From: Argopecten irradians
Taxonomy: Eukaryota > Mollusca > Bivalvia > Pectinida > Pectinidae
NCBI RefSeq assembly: GCF_041381155.1
Contig: NC_091139.1
Location: 6,324,383 to 6,388,382, forward strand
Direction: 5' to 3'
DNA: 64,000 nt
Below are positions 12,557-23,125 of this stretch, in pieces. A program made the position numbers and the translations under genes. Position 1 is the stretch's first letter; each line of letters starts with the position of its first letter. Below the pieces are notes generated by a model. That model saw only the letters and a list, made by a program, of their open reading frames with translations, was not told the origin of the DNA and searched no databases.

Positions 12557-13050
12557 AAATGAAGATCGGTATTTATTATTAAATTAAATCCTTTTACATT
12601 TGAGCATTTAACAACTACTAAGATAACTGCACAGATTTAGAACTATCTATTAATTAGATTTTTAAAGCACTATTTGATAGCCATTCTACATAATAATAAT
12701 ATATGTTCTGTATGCCCCGTGGTAGACTTCTCCCAAAGAAATAAAATGTTCTGGTTTATCCATGACATGGATAGCAAAACATTTGTTTAAGATTAAAAAA
12801 AACCACACCAGCAAGTCTGCGCATTCATAGTTTCAAACCAAAAGGCAACAACTCTTACAGGGAATGTAAAATTCAAAGTTACAAGAGGCAAACGTTTCAA
12901 ATTTCAATGTAAAACATAATTAGACACAAGAATGGCTTGTGTGGATGTGGCACTCAACTCATTGAGGTTCAAAGTAATATACAAATACTGAGTAGATCCG
13001 GCATCACCATTTCCGGACCTAATAATGGAAGTCATAATTATTTAAGGATT

Positions 13051-13168
13051 ATTAACTTGAATAGATTTTTTATGTTATGGAGATATAAACAATAGTGAGT
13101 ACACTCACAGATTTTTGTGTTATATCTCCATAACATAAAAAAATCTATTCAAATTAATCCTTATAATT
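13051..13168. repeat. 118-bp imperfect palindrome
   Basis: The arm GGATTATTAACTTGAATAG (continuing through a TTTTTTATG run to GGAGATATAA) is repeated inverted at 13115-13168, around a loop of about 30 bp. It lies about 90 bp beyond the stop codon of the small membrane-protein gene on the minus strand, so it is probably transcribed in that 3' UTR and could form a long hairpin. It may equally be a foldback MITE. Confidence 0.7.
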
Positions 13169-13258
13169 CAATTTAACAAGCAAAATTGAATTATTTCTCG
13201 TATAAAGACAAAATTGCCAGTTCAATCAAGATTACATTTTGATTTTCATTGTAAAATA

Positions 13259-13492
13259 TCAGCGACCGGTTACAACAGAATCTAGCCCATTTAGATACTT
13301 GTCTATTTGTTGCTGTATATCTCTTTGCGGTTTTGTCCTGTTGATGTGTGAGGCGATGAAAGCGACGATTCCAACGACATACACACAGATTGTCGCCACA
13401 ACGAACCACATCGCCCCTAAACTATCGTATCCCAAGTCCTGTGCTGTGTGATCGACATCGGTCATGGCAGTTGTATAATTAACAGTTTCCAT
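13259..13492 (-). CDS. small single-pass membrane protein, 77 residues
   Basis: The frame starts at ATG 13492 in a strong context (AACCATGG), five bases after a 3' splice site (ATTTATTTCTTTTCAG), so an upstream 5' UTR exon is likely. The protein begins METVNYTTAM, with an NYT glycosylation sequon at residues 5-7. It has one hydrophobic segment at about residues 26-48 (GAMWFVVATICVYVVGIVAF) and a basic, polar tail (NRTKPQRDIQQQIDKYLNG) ending SVVTGR and TGA. Topology is probably N-out, C-in. An in-frame ATG at 13516 would give 85 residues if the acceptor is not used. Candidate 5' UTR donors on the same strand lie near 14919 (GTAAGT) and 16022 (GTATGT). Size and layout recall KCNE-like or SMIM proteins, but no diagnostic motif was seen. 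The frame and splice site are seen; membrane insertion is inferred. Confidence 0.65.
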   Translation of the reverse strand: METVNYTTAMTDVDHTAQDLGYDSLGAMWFVVATICVYVVGIVAFIASHINRTKPQRDIQQQIDKYLNGLDSVVTGR

Positions 13493-13689
13493 GGTTACTG
13501 AAAAGAAATAAATCATATCAAATAATTGTCTTTATCCAATGATTCCTACAGGTCCATAATAATGCCGCTTATCAATGTCATGACCTTGAACAAAGTGGCA
13601 ATGTCGATGATAATAAGGGCATTGTGGGTCCTCACCAATGTACACAGATTGGACAAATTTGCATATTTCTGTGACATATTGTTATCAAT

Positions 13690-13735
13690 AAGAGCTGTTT
13701 GAGAACTGCAAAGTTCGCCTCTGGAATTTTGTTGA
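13690..13735. repeat. empty-site paralogue of the 14078-14394 insertion
   Basis: AAGAGCTGTTTGAGAACTGC, then TTCGCCTCTGGAATTTTGTTGAT. Apart from two or three substitutions, this matches the sequence flanking the MITE at 14036-14077 plus 14404 onwards, without the MITE and with a single GAATTTTGT. It is a local duplicate that preserves the pre-insertion state. Confidence 0.75.
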
Positions 13736-14077
13736 TTTAAAACAAAATACAGCAATGTCATTATATAACTTAACATTTTAGTTCATAATGCCCCTTGAAA
13801 TCTTCAAAATTCGACATTTTCTCCCTTAAATCCCAATCACCACAATTATAATACAAAAAAAGATTGCAGAAATCAATGTCAGTTGTGACAGATTTAAACA
13901 GTATAACAGCACTTGCACCAAAACTTTTACCTTGCTATTCCGGCCCATTGGGCCTCTTGGAATAAAAAAAAATGATTTCCAACGCCGACGCCAAGGTGAT
14001 TCCATAAACCCCCTATCTTAGAGAGAGGAGAAATAAGAGCTGTTTGAGAACAGCAAAGCTCGCCTCTGGAATTTTGT

Positions 14078-14394
14078 CATCCTCGATATTCCAGGGGTTC
14101 CGATCACTTACGATCTCTACACCCCTGGACTATCTCATAGTAAAACTGGAGGCAACAGAATAGAACAGGTAATGTAGTCATTTGATGTACATCAAAAGAA
14201 CCGTATAACGGTACAATGTGGTTGACTGTGTGGCTTTGATGTTAGGCGTCGCTCTCTCTGTAGTCTTCAAAGGAAATCTTTGCTGGCCTGCGATTGGTCA
14301 AATGTTTTCAGCTGAGCTGCCTTTAATTTCACTATGAGATAGTCCAGGGGTGTAGAGATCGTAAGTGATCGGAACCCCTGGAGTATCGAGGATG
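14078..14394. mobile_element. intact foldback MITE with 9-bp target duplication
   Basis: 317 bp with long inverted ends (CATCCTCGATATTCCAGGGG on the left, mirrored by CCCCTGGAGTATCGAGGATG on the right), extending inward past GATCTCTACACCCCTGGACT. GAATTTTGT flanks it directly on both sides (14069-14077 and 14395-14403). A 9-bp duplication fits Mutator-like elements; no transposase is present. The empty site at 13690-13735 confirms the boundaries. Relatives: 11449-12354, 25523-25830 and 43154-43464. Confidence 0.85.
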
Positions 14395-14491
14395 GAATTT
14401 TGTTGATGTAATTCAGATTCCTTCTAATTTACCAGTACTCTCTTATAAAATTATAGGGATTTCGTTTCATTGTATCGTCTTCTATACGATT

Positions 14492-14664
14492 CCGAATTTG
14501 CATATTACAGAGTTATCTGCACTTGCGGGTAAGTATTGATTGTGGCATCATGTATTTGGGAGCGTAACGTCATACTTTTTGGAGAAAATGACGTGAATTG
14601 CGTTCACAAAATAATGACGTTACAATCGATACCTACCTGCAAGGTAATAGGCAATGACGGAATA
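14492..14664. mobile_element. foldback MITE, GCATATTACAGAG family
   Basis: Starts CCGAATTTGCATATTACAGA and ends CAATGACGGAAT. The interior has GGTAAGTATTGATTGTGGCAT facing ATTATGACGTTACAATCGATACC in inverted order. Its closest relative is 49381-49536. No coding capacity. Confidence 0.6.
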
Positions 14665-15169
14665 TCACTGCTGTTATTTCCAAACAGTTAGCGTCGATCC
14701 GACAAGGGGAATAATAAAATCAGTATGACTGTCACTTTTCGCAAATTATCGGTCATTTTTTGGTCATTCTCAAACACATGGGTTCAAAATCCAGTGAAGT
14801 AAAATCAATCCTGAATGTTTCATCTGGATTTCACTTAGATTCAAAGTGTTTTAAAATATCCCAAAAAGTTGAGAAATTGCGAAAAGGAGACAGTCACTAT
14901 GCATGTTCTGAACTTACCAGTATATAATAAATTACTCTCCAGTGCTCGGGAAACAGTTTAAGTTCTATGGTTGCAGCTCTTCAATCTTGAATGAAATTGC
15001 AAAGTAAAACAAAAGATAAAATTGTACAGGAACATGTAAGATTCGGTGACACACCATTCATGGTTACAAGTATAAATCATGTGAGTTTTCATAGCAGTGT
15101 TTCACTGCCTACCCGAGTATACATTGAGCAGAAATCGACAGGTGAGTAGTGTTCTCATAAAAGAATAAT

Positions 15170-15445
15170 CAACTTGTCAATCAATCACTTATGAATCCTG
15201 CATCAATCACTTATGAATCCTGCATGGATTGAAACCAAATTTGGCCAGTAACATCCTTGAGGGAAGGGAACAGATTTTGTATAAACTTTGGCTTTGACCC
15301 CCGGGGGTAGGCTGGGAGGGGTCCAATAGGGAAATAAGATGTAAATCTTAAATTTCTTCAGAAAAGAAACAACGATCCTGTAATCAGAACATTACTTGGC
15401 ATTACAATAATCAGGTGAGCGATACAGGCCCCTGGGCCTCTTATT
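15170..15445 (+). mobile_element. right end of a Helentron-like tandem-core element
   Basis: The words TTGACCCCCGGGGGTAGGC, then GGGGTCCAATAGGG, and the terminal CAGGTGAGCGATACAGGCCC with CTGGGCCTCTTA match the core and right terminus of the longer element at 51505-52717. A short direct repeat, ATCAATCACTTATGAATCCT, lies at its left. A GGCCCATTGGGCC palindrome at 13946-13958 may be a related terminus. Truncated. Confidence 0.55.
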
Positions 15446-15616
15446 TTTTTAAAGTCCACACAGAAATATTTACCACATGAGCTTATACACTTATTTATGA
15501 TTTTGAGATAGCAATTAACATAATATATCGTGTTAATAATATTATTAATAATATATATAATATATAATATTATATAATAATATTAATCGTGTATACAGAA
15601 GTCTAATTAACACAAA

Positions 15617-15879
15617 AAATAATATAAAATAATTTATTTTGCCTTTAGGTCATGCGCAATCAATACTTCATTCCATATAGGATATAATGCCACGGAATTT
15701 TTTCGGGATGCAATTTTTTTTTATATTTTTAACTTGAAGTAAAATTAGAAGCTCAAACTTTTCAACGACGGTAATGGTGTAAAGTAAGTAACTTTTGTAA
15801 CTGAAAAAAAATACTAAATCGTCTGCTGCTGTTTTTGACAGTGAAAAAATACCATTTGTCAGCAGTGGAGCATCTTTAA
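15617..15879. mobile_element. truncated TTAA MITE, GATGCTCCACCGC family
   Basis: The right terminus AGCAGTGGAGCATCTTTAA, with the inner segment around CGTCTGCTGCTGTTTTTG, matches the full element at 31628-31974. The left terminus was not found; an AT-rich stretch at 15500-15600 replaces it. A further fragment of the family lies at 53868-53930. Confidence 0.6.
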
Positions 15880-15889
15880 ACATTAAATC

Positions 15890-18800
15890 CGTGACGCTAT
15901 TACAAAAAAGGTACTCATAGTATTGCTATAACGAAAAAATAGCGTAGTTAGTAAGTAAAATCATTTTATGAAACATGCAATTGTATTACTATTTTTGCTG
16001 ACATATAAACTATACCACATACCTGTAGTTCTCTGACAGCCTTCGGTCTATTGAATGGTCTATCAGTTCATGAAGCTAACTTAAGCATCCATCGTTACGT
16101 TGCCATGGTGATCAGCTGTTCCCGAAATTGACGCATTAATTACAAATGTACAATTCCGTACCTTTTATAACTTTGACTGGCATGTGACAAAAATTAATGT
16201 TTTTTACGTCGACCAATTAACACTGCTACAGCTGTGTCAATCGTCAGTCGCTAAAAAAATTACAGAAGAGAAAAATCAAGCACAAAATATCAAGGATTTA
16301 TAAATTCTTGAAAATGTGTTTGAATAAGAAGTCATCAAACATTTAGGTTTAAATAAAAAGAGCATCCGAAAACTGACAATGAAAAACGTTATTTAATCTT
16401 TATGCTTCAACGATATTCATTTTTTTTCTTTGCTTGAGGTATTGTATTTGGACACGCTTTAGTAAGTGAAATTGCAGTTTATAACTAATTAGAGAGAACG
16501 TGTTTTCAGACGACCCGGTTTGGCCCTTTATTATAGGAAAAAGAATTGCTGCCTGAAACACCGTAATCCGATATTAACATGTTTGATTGCCATGAGTGGT
16601 GACCTTATTCATATGCGCAAAAAACGCGTTTTGATTTGTCTAAATTTGGTAATTTAAAACTTTTTTCCATGTTGGTTTCAACTGTAATAAACACACTGCT
16701 AATTTCAGCAAACACGCGTACGGCCACATGATTTACCAGCCACGTGGACGCACCTATTGGACATGTGACTGAGAAAACATTCCACAGTCTTCAGCGAAAG
16801 GGGAGACTGAAAAATACCCTTTTGCTTCTTAAAATAATGATGTCACTTACAGTTTATCGCAACTTGTTTCATTCCATTTACACATTGACCTTTCATCGTA
16901 ATAAATTACGATGAAAGGTCAGCATTTTCTATTGCCATTGGTCCAAAGAGTGGTAGGAAGCATCACAACAAAAAAACCACTGGATCCACCAATGGAATCA
17001 CAACAAACATTAATACTCTGGCATTTCTTTGGTGACTGTGATAAATACATGAAACATCCTTTATACCATTATGAAGAATGTTTCAGAATATTATCACCTT
17101 GACCCTTTGTTTGGCAACGATGACCTTAAACGGACAATTTAGTCTCACAGTACATATTTCGGAAACAAACCAGTTCTAATAGAAATTAGATTAGCTGGTT
17201 CACAGTGATATGCCAGAAAAAAACAACTCTGTATTGAAATGTATGTGAAATGTTCAAACTCGCTTACTGTCCGCCATTACACATAGTGCTGTTTTTTTTA
17301 GTATGACAGCTTATAATTGCCGACCTTTATCCTATCATAACATTTTTTAAATTTGTTTATCACACAGTCGACACGTTTTCTAGCGAAAAATATTGTTGTA
17401 CAGTTGTCCTCCGGAAGGAGGAAATATATATAATTTAAAAGAGTACGAAAATGTAAAATCCATCTTGAACAAAATATATTTTACACCCAACATAATCCCA
17501 TATATATGCAATATGCCATGTACATGTAAAATGACTTTATGAATTATCTTAGATCGCGGAATGAAAATTTTTTGAGTTTTTTTCTTTGAAGTTATGAAAA
17601 CAAAACCATGCCATCTATCCCTAATGAATTAAACTTGTCATACATGCTGTTGATTTTTCCCCCCAATATGCATAGTTTCGTCATCATGGACTGATCGTTA
17701 CTGTAACATAGCTCGTGCTCGCAAACGCACGTGTACCTATTCAAGGTGATCTGTCAAGTACGTAAGCCTTCGGAAATGAAAAGGAGGATATCATTTTAAC
17801 CTTTTTGCGGCCACTCATTGATAAGTAAAATATTTCCAGTTGCACATTGTAAACTACCCAAAACATCAGCTGTGTATCTGGGCTCATGATAATATCTGAG
17901 ATCATATGGTGAAGTTGGAATTTCCATTGTAACCAAACTTATATTATAGTAATGATAATTTTGAAGTTTCTGCCTACGAAGCCTGGATTTGTGAGTTTCA
18001 GTTTAGATAACAGCTAATATATTGTAGAAGTTACTCTTATCAGCAGAATTATTTTTTACTGTCAACAGCAGAGCAAAGGCTAACTAGATCAGTTTTATTT
18101 TTGCGTGGTCTTTGAAGCGCCTATTCTTGTACAGCACTAAAGGCCAACTACCTTTCTGGAGCAAAACATAAAGGCTTCTCAGAAACAATAACACTCAGAA
18201 AATATATACCGATGGCCTAAGATGAGGTCACAATACCAATCATATGTTATATTTCCTGCGTAATATATAATATGATAACAGCGTGGAGTCATTTCGCTGT
18301 TTTGCCGTCAAGCGCAGTTATAGTCAACTACCGCGCGGTATTTAGGACGACGGCGGGAAACATAAGACGACCCGCGTTATTAAAATTAACATTTCATTAA
18401 TTTCCATTGACATTTGTTTCGGAAAGGTAGTGAGCCTTTAACCACCGAACATAAAATTGAATTGTGCCAATATAAGCAAATTCATAGTATAATGCCAATT
18501 ACATTTCTGAAACAAAAAAGACAATAACAACATAAGAAACTTAATATCGATGGCCTAGGATGTACAACACTAAACAAATGCAATATTCTTTGTGTAATCC
18601 ATGTTTTCTGAGAAATGAGGTAACAAGAGTCATCAACAAAGGATACGAGGACAGACGAGGAACCAGGGACCATGGATGAAAGACAACTTAAATCTGATGA
18701 TGGTGGGCTGAAAATCTAAAGTCGTTTCGAAAGGTAGATGGCCTTTATTTATTCAACTGAAGAAATTCTTTTGTTGGTAACATGTAACAGGTTTCCAGCT

Positions 18801-18930
18801 ATCTTATACATAACAATTCATTCAACAGGACAAAAGGAATAAGACAGAAAAATACCATTTTAACATATTTTTTATTCAAATGCAACAATATAACAGTAAT
18901 AGCATGGTCTACTTCACTCTACAGTAGAAT
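15890..18930. other. no gene recognised
   Basis: No exon could be supported here. A perfect 16+16 palindrome with a 2-base centre lies at 16887-16920. A short CpG-richer patch (CTACCGCGCGGTATTTAGGA) lies near 18330-18380 and might mark a promoter, but no first exon follows with confidence. Confidence 0.35.
16887..16920. repeat. perfect 34-bp palindrome
   Basis: GACCTTTCATCGTAAT, two A bases, then its exact reverse complement. No longer arms were seen. Possibly the centre of a decayed foldback element. Confidence 0.8.
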
Positions 18931-18937
18931 TCAGTTC

Positions 18938-19062
18938 ATCCACAGGCGTTTGGCTCTATACATATTTCTCTCCCTATATATGTAATACTGTGACACAGTA
19001 CAGTATTACATATTATTTAAGATAGAGAAAATGTCGATAGAGCCAAACACCTGTGGTTCATC
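18938..19062. repeat. 125-bp imperfect palindrome
   Basis: The outer arms TTCATCCACAGGCGTTTGGC and GCCAAACACCTGTGGTTCAT are inverted. A second inner pair (TATATGTAATACTGTG and CAGTATTACATATTA) continues the stem to a short centre. Probably a foldback MITE. No coding frame. Confidence 0.75.
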
Positions 19063-19154
19063 AGCTGTCGACACATACCACACAAAATACAGTGTCTTCA
19101 ATAAGGACCACTATGACCAATTAAGATTTTTAAAGTGCGGTCTTTCTTCTTTAA

Positions 19155-19240
19155 CTATTTCACCCCTAAAAATGTATAATGGACTGTTCCAACCTTTGAA
19201 TTAGAAGAGTTGAAATGGCTTTTAGGGTGAGTTAGGGGTA
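19155..19240. mobile_element. short foldback repeat, CACCCCT family
   Basis: TTTCACCCCTAAAAATGTAT, then AATGGACTGTTCC, ending near GGCTTTTAGGGTGAG. Same family as 2863-2950 and 41430-41510. Confidence 0.5.
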
Positions 19241-20434
19241 ATGATGAGTTAATAGCAAAAAGTAATCACAAAAAGTCATGATTTTTGGAGGAATTATGAC
19301 ATTGTTATGTGTAATATCAATTTCATGAATTCTGAGAGAATAAAATCCAGTCTAGTTTCGTCCTCATAATCATTATTTATGATATTACCTGAGGATATCA
19401 ATCCTTCAAATATTTTATAAGAAATCGTCCAATACGATATCATATTGCTAAGGAGCTAAGAAACGATTATTTCTCTCATTGAGCAATTGATCACAGGAAA
19501 TGCAATTTTAGTGTTGAATTCAAAAGTTTCAATGGAAAGCACTTTCATTTTGTCTTGGTAGGACAACATCCTCTTACTACAAACACAGGGCCTTGATACA
19601 ATTCTGCATATTATTGTTAATGTGAAAATTTTGTGAATGTATGAACTGTGTAGCTAAAAGTACGAAAGTACATGTATATCTATTGTGAAAATAACACCCC
19701 CACAAAAGGTTTATGCTTGCAAATTACTAAATGAAGCACGGAAATTTCCACTTTTACATTACATGTTTACCATATCTAACCCAATAATTCAGACATAAAA
19801 CTGGTGTTAGCCAATAATCATATTTATTTGCTCAGGATTTTGTTTTTGTAAGCATTAAGTTTTTTTTAATTTTGATTGTTCCATTAAAAGAATGGATGTC
19901 ATTCTTACGTGTAGTAATAGAATTTGACATTGGTAAACTACTTTTACATACAAGAGCACTTAAAATGTCAAATATGGCATATATTACATGTATTAGTTCA
20001 GATTCTGCATCAAAACCCTGTGATTACCATATCTTAGCACTATGAGTATACATAATTGTCAGACAAAACGTCAGTTTCTATATTTCTTCAAAACACTTTT
20101 TAAATCACATATTCCTCAGATACCAATTATTCAATAATTACTACCCTGTTTTGTGTGATTTATGAAAATACAATTACCATGATTCCTTCATGCTTGACCC
20201 AAATTGAAACAAATCTGATGTAAATCTCTGAAAATTCAATCAACTAAGGAAACCCTATATAACTATATATATATAAAATAATCAAATAGAAATCTGATTT
20301 AGGATGTTCGATGACTCGGAAAGAAAAGCATATCTAACCAAATTTTTCTCCTAGATTTTTCACAAAAAATTGTTGAAATCTGAACCAATTGGGTGATTAA
20401 AAAAAAAAAAAAAAATTCAAGTCTTTTATTGACC

Positions 20435-20722
20435 CAATCTTATCAAAATTAGACTTCACTACGATACTCTACGTTACGCTCCAATACAAGATCTAACGAT
20501 GACCTCTGGCCTCGAATCGGAACATCTCGGGACGTAGTATTATCAGTTTACACTTCGGAATGAATCAACCACACCAAAGATTCCGTAGACGACACACTGA
20601 TTGGCTAACCATAGGGGTCATGCTGAGGTGACCCCGAACGGGGCATTGTTAGATCTTGTATTGGAGCGTAATGTAGAGTATCGTAGTGGAGCGGAATTAC
20701 AAGTCTAATTTTAATTAGATTG
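20435..20722. mobile_element. MITE with 9-bp target duplication
   Basis: 288 bp, flanked directly by TTATTGACC on both sides (20426-20434 and 20723-20731). The ends CAATCTTATCAAAATTAGAC and GTCTAATTTTAATTAGATTG are inverted, and the inverted similarity continues through ATACTCTACGTTACGCTCCA. The same termini bound the tiny element at 53435-53533. Nine-base duplication suggests a Mutator-like source. No transposase. Confidence 0.85.
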
Positions 20723-21889
20723 TTATTGACCACTCTTGTACTATTTTTATTATTGCACTTTGATAACAAAGAAAACCTGCTGTACAATGCATTTCAATCC
20801 ACTGTGTGTGTTTTTTATTCCATATGAAAAGATATACCTCATTCAGCACTTTCAAAATATACACGTCTTAGAATTCAACATATTATATTCTGTCCTAAAT
20901 ATGTCTCAATGCCCTTATCATAATGTGGATATTAAGCCTTCAGTACTGAGAGTTATCTCCCCATTGAAGAGTTCCGATTGAAAGAAAAAGAAGTGGTGAT
21001 GATAGTCACACACTTACCATTATCCTCCCTGAACGGATATACATGTAATTACAGGACTTAATTAAGCAGGATGTCCAGACTAATTAGGAACTTGGACAAA
21101 AATAAAATATCCCAATGAACTGGGACTGCATGTTTACATTACTGGCCATATTTCTTCTTCATTGCAACATACATTTCTTCTCACCTCACATTCACACACA
21201 AAAACAATATGGTATTACTTGTTAAGTTATTTCCCTTGAAAAACTCTTGTAAGTATATAGAGAAATCTGGTGTCCTACTTAATTTTGTCTACCTCCAGAA
21301 CTTCAAGACAAATACTTATGACTTGTGGAGATATATATAGGCCATATACATAAAAGGATTAAAACACAAATAATAGTAGACTTCATCACTTCATTAGCAA
21401 GTCTATTTACAACCCCTGTAATCTAATTTATAATGAAAAAAAAAAAAAAAAAAAATTCAAAATGATATTTTGAAATAAGGTAATGTAAGGTTACTGTAAA
21501 ACAACTTTCTTTTGTCTGCAATTTATTTTTGCGAATATCGTGATCCAAATAAATTCGTGAAAGTTTATCTCTGAGAACTGACATTTACATCATTGATAAT
21601 GATAGGAATGTCCAGTCATATTTAAAAATCGGAAAATGTTAATCTACGCGAACTTGTTTTGGAAATGGAAATCGCGAAATTAAGTATCCACGAAAGAAAG
21701 TTGATTTACAGTATCCATGATTTGTATCCTTATATCCTTGTAATATTCTCTCGGGTCATACCACACCGTACACACTGCCCGGGGTCATCTTCATTCTACT
21801 CAACTGAAATATCTCATACCTGGTGTATGATACATCTTCAATTTTACTTATCTGGAGCATTTCAAGCCTCTTCAATTCTATTTATCTTC

Positions 21890-22380
21890 ATATTTCATAC
21901 TACAATGCACTTACTCGCTACTCACCTACACCATTTCATGCCTCTTCAATTTTACTATGTAAAAAATTTCATCCTTAGTCATTTCATTCATCGAAAACGT
22001 TCCAAACTCTTCATCACCTCTTATCTTAAACAATTAACTGCTATTGATTCTTCATCGCTAATTCAATCTAAAACATTTCACACTTTTTCATCGCTACTCA
22101 TCTAAAACTCTGAAACATTTCATACTTTTTCATCGCTACTCATTTAAAACTCTGAAACATTTCATACCTTTACATTTCATTTATCGAAAACATTTCAAAT
22201 CTCTTCATCACTTCTTATCTAAAATAATTTTCTGGTACTTATTCTTCATCGCTAATTCAATCTGAAACATTTCATACTTTTCATCGCTACTCATCTGAAA
22301 CTCTGAAATATTTCATACCTATTAGCTATTTCTCCTAGCTTAAAATTTTCTTATACTTCATTGCTACTTATCTCAAGGCT
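21890..22380. repeat. diverged tandem repeat, about 43 bp
   Basis: Units built on TTTCATCGCTACTCATCTAA and ACTCTGAAACATTTCATAC recur from about 21890. The clearest pair is at 22085-22165. An open frame of 148 codons passes through part of it but resembles translated repeat, not protein. Confidence 0.55.
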
Positions 22381-22616
22381 TAGATGATTTCTCGGCACCA
22401 AACACACAACATCTATTTCAGCATGAACTATGCAGTATCATATCACAGTCTAAGGTCAAATCAGATTCATGTACATAATCATGCTCTTGAACTTTATATG
22501 AATGTCATCAACATAAAAGGCAGAAACCTTAACACTTATATCGTTTATACACCGGAACAATGTGCAGAATAAAGGGACTGCATGTCAGCACTATTTTGTG
22601 TTAATATAGAAGTTGA

Positions 22617-23075
22617 TTGTGGCAGATCTCAGTGAGCTGGTAAGCAACAACTTTGTGGCATATCTCAGTAAGCTGGTAAGCCACAACTTTATGGCGGATC
22701 TCAGTGAGCTGGTAGGCTACAACTTTGCGGCATATCTCAGTAAGCTGGTAAGCCACAACTTTATGGCGGATCTCAGTGAGCTGGTAGGCTACAACTTTGC
22801 GGCAGATCTCAGTGAGCCGGTAAACCACAACTTTGTAGCAGATCTCAGGGAGCTGGTCAGACACAACTTTGTGGCAGATCTCAGTATGCCGGTAAGCCAC
22901 AACTTTGTAGCAGATCTCCGGGAGCTGGTCAGCCACAACTTTGTGGCAAATCTCAGTGAGCTGGTAAGCCACAACTTTGTGGCAAATCTCAGTGAGCTGG
23001 TCAAACACTCCATAGTACCAAATCTCAGTGAGCTGGTCTGACACAACTTCATGACGGATCTCAGTAAGCTGGAAA
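22617..23075. repeat. 36-bp minisatellite just downstream of the NRBP stop
   Basis: About 12-13 copies of a unit like GATCTCAGTGAGCTGGTAAG plus CCACAACTTTGTGGC. It begins about 50 bp past the stop codon of the minus-strand NRBP gene (TAA at 23126-23128), so it is probably in the 3' UTR. The unit is 12 codons long and lacks stops in several frames, so long frames exist on both strands (12-residue repeats such as LSELVSHNFVAD on plus and QLTEICHKVVAY on minus). No canonical AATAAA was found close behind the stop on the minus strand. Confidence 0.9.
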
Positions 23076-23125
23076 GCCAATGCACAGAAAGCAAGCCGGC
23101 AATTTAAAATAGTAGACCAGTGGAA

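Noticed and set aside
13259-13492. Naming the small membrane protein as a KCNE or SMIM family member
   Set aside because: Only size and topology agree; no diagnostic residues were seen.
21659-22105. Open frame of 148 codons, His- and Ser-rich
   Set aside because: It runs into a diverged 43-bp repeat, has no splice context or recognisable domain, and has repeat-like composition.
22601-23080. Repeats spaced regularly, considered as CRISPR
   Set aside because: Units are contiguous without unique spacers, and the DNA is eukaryotic.
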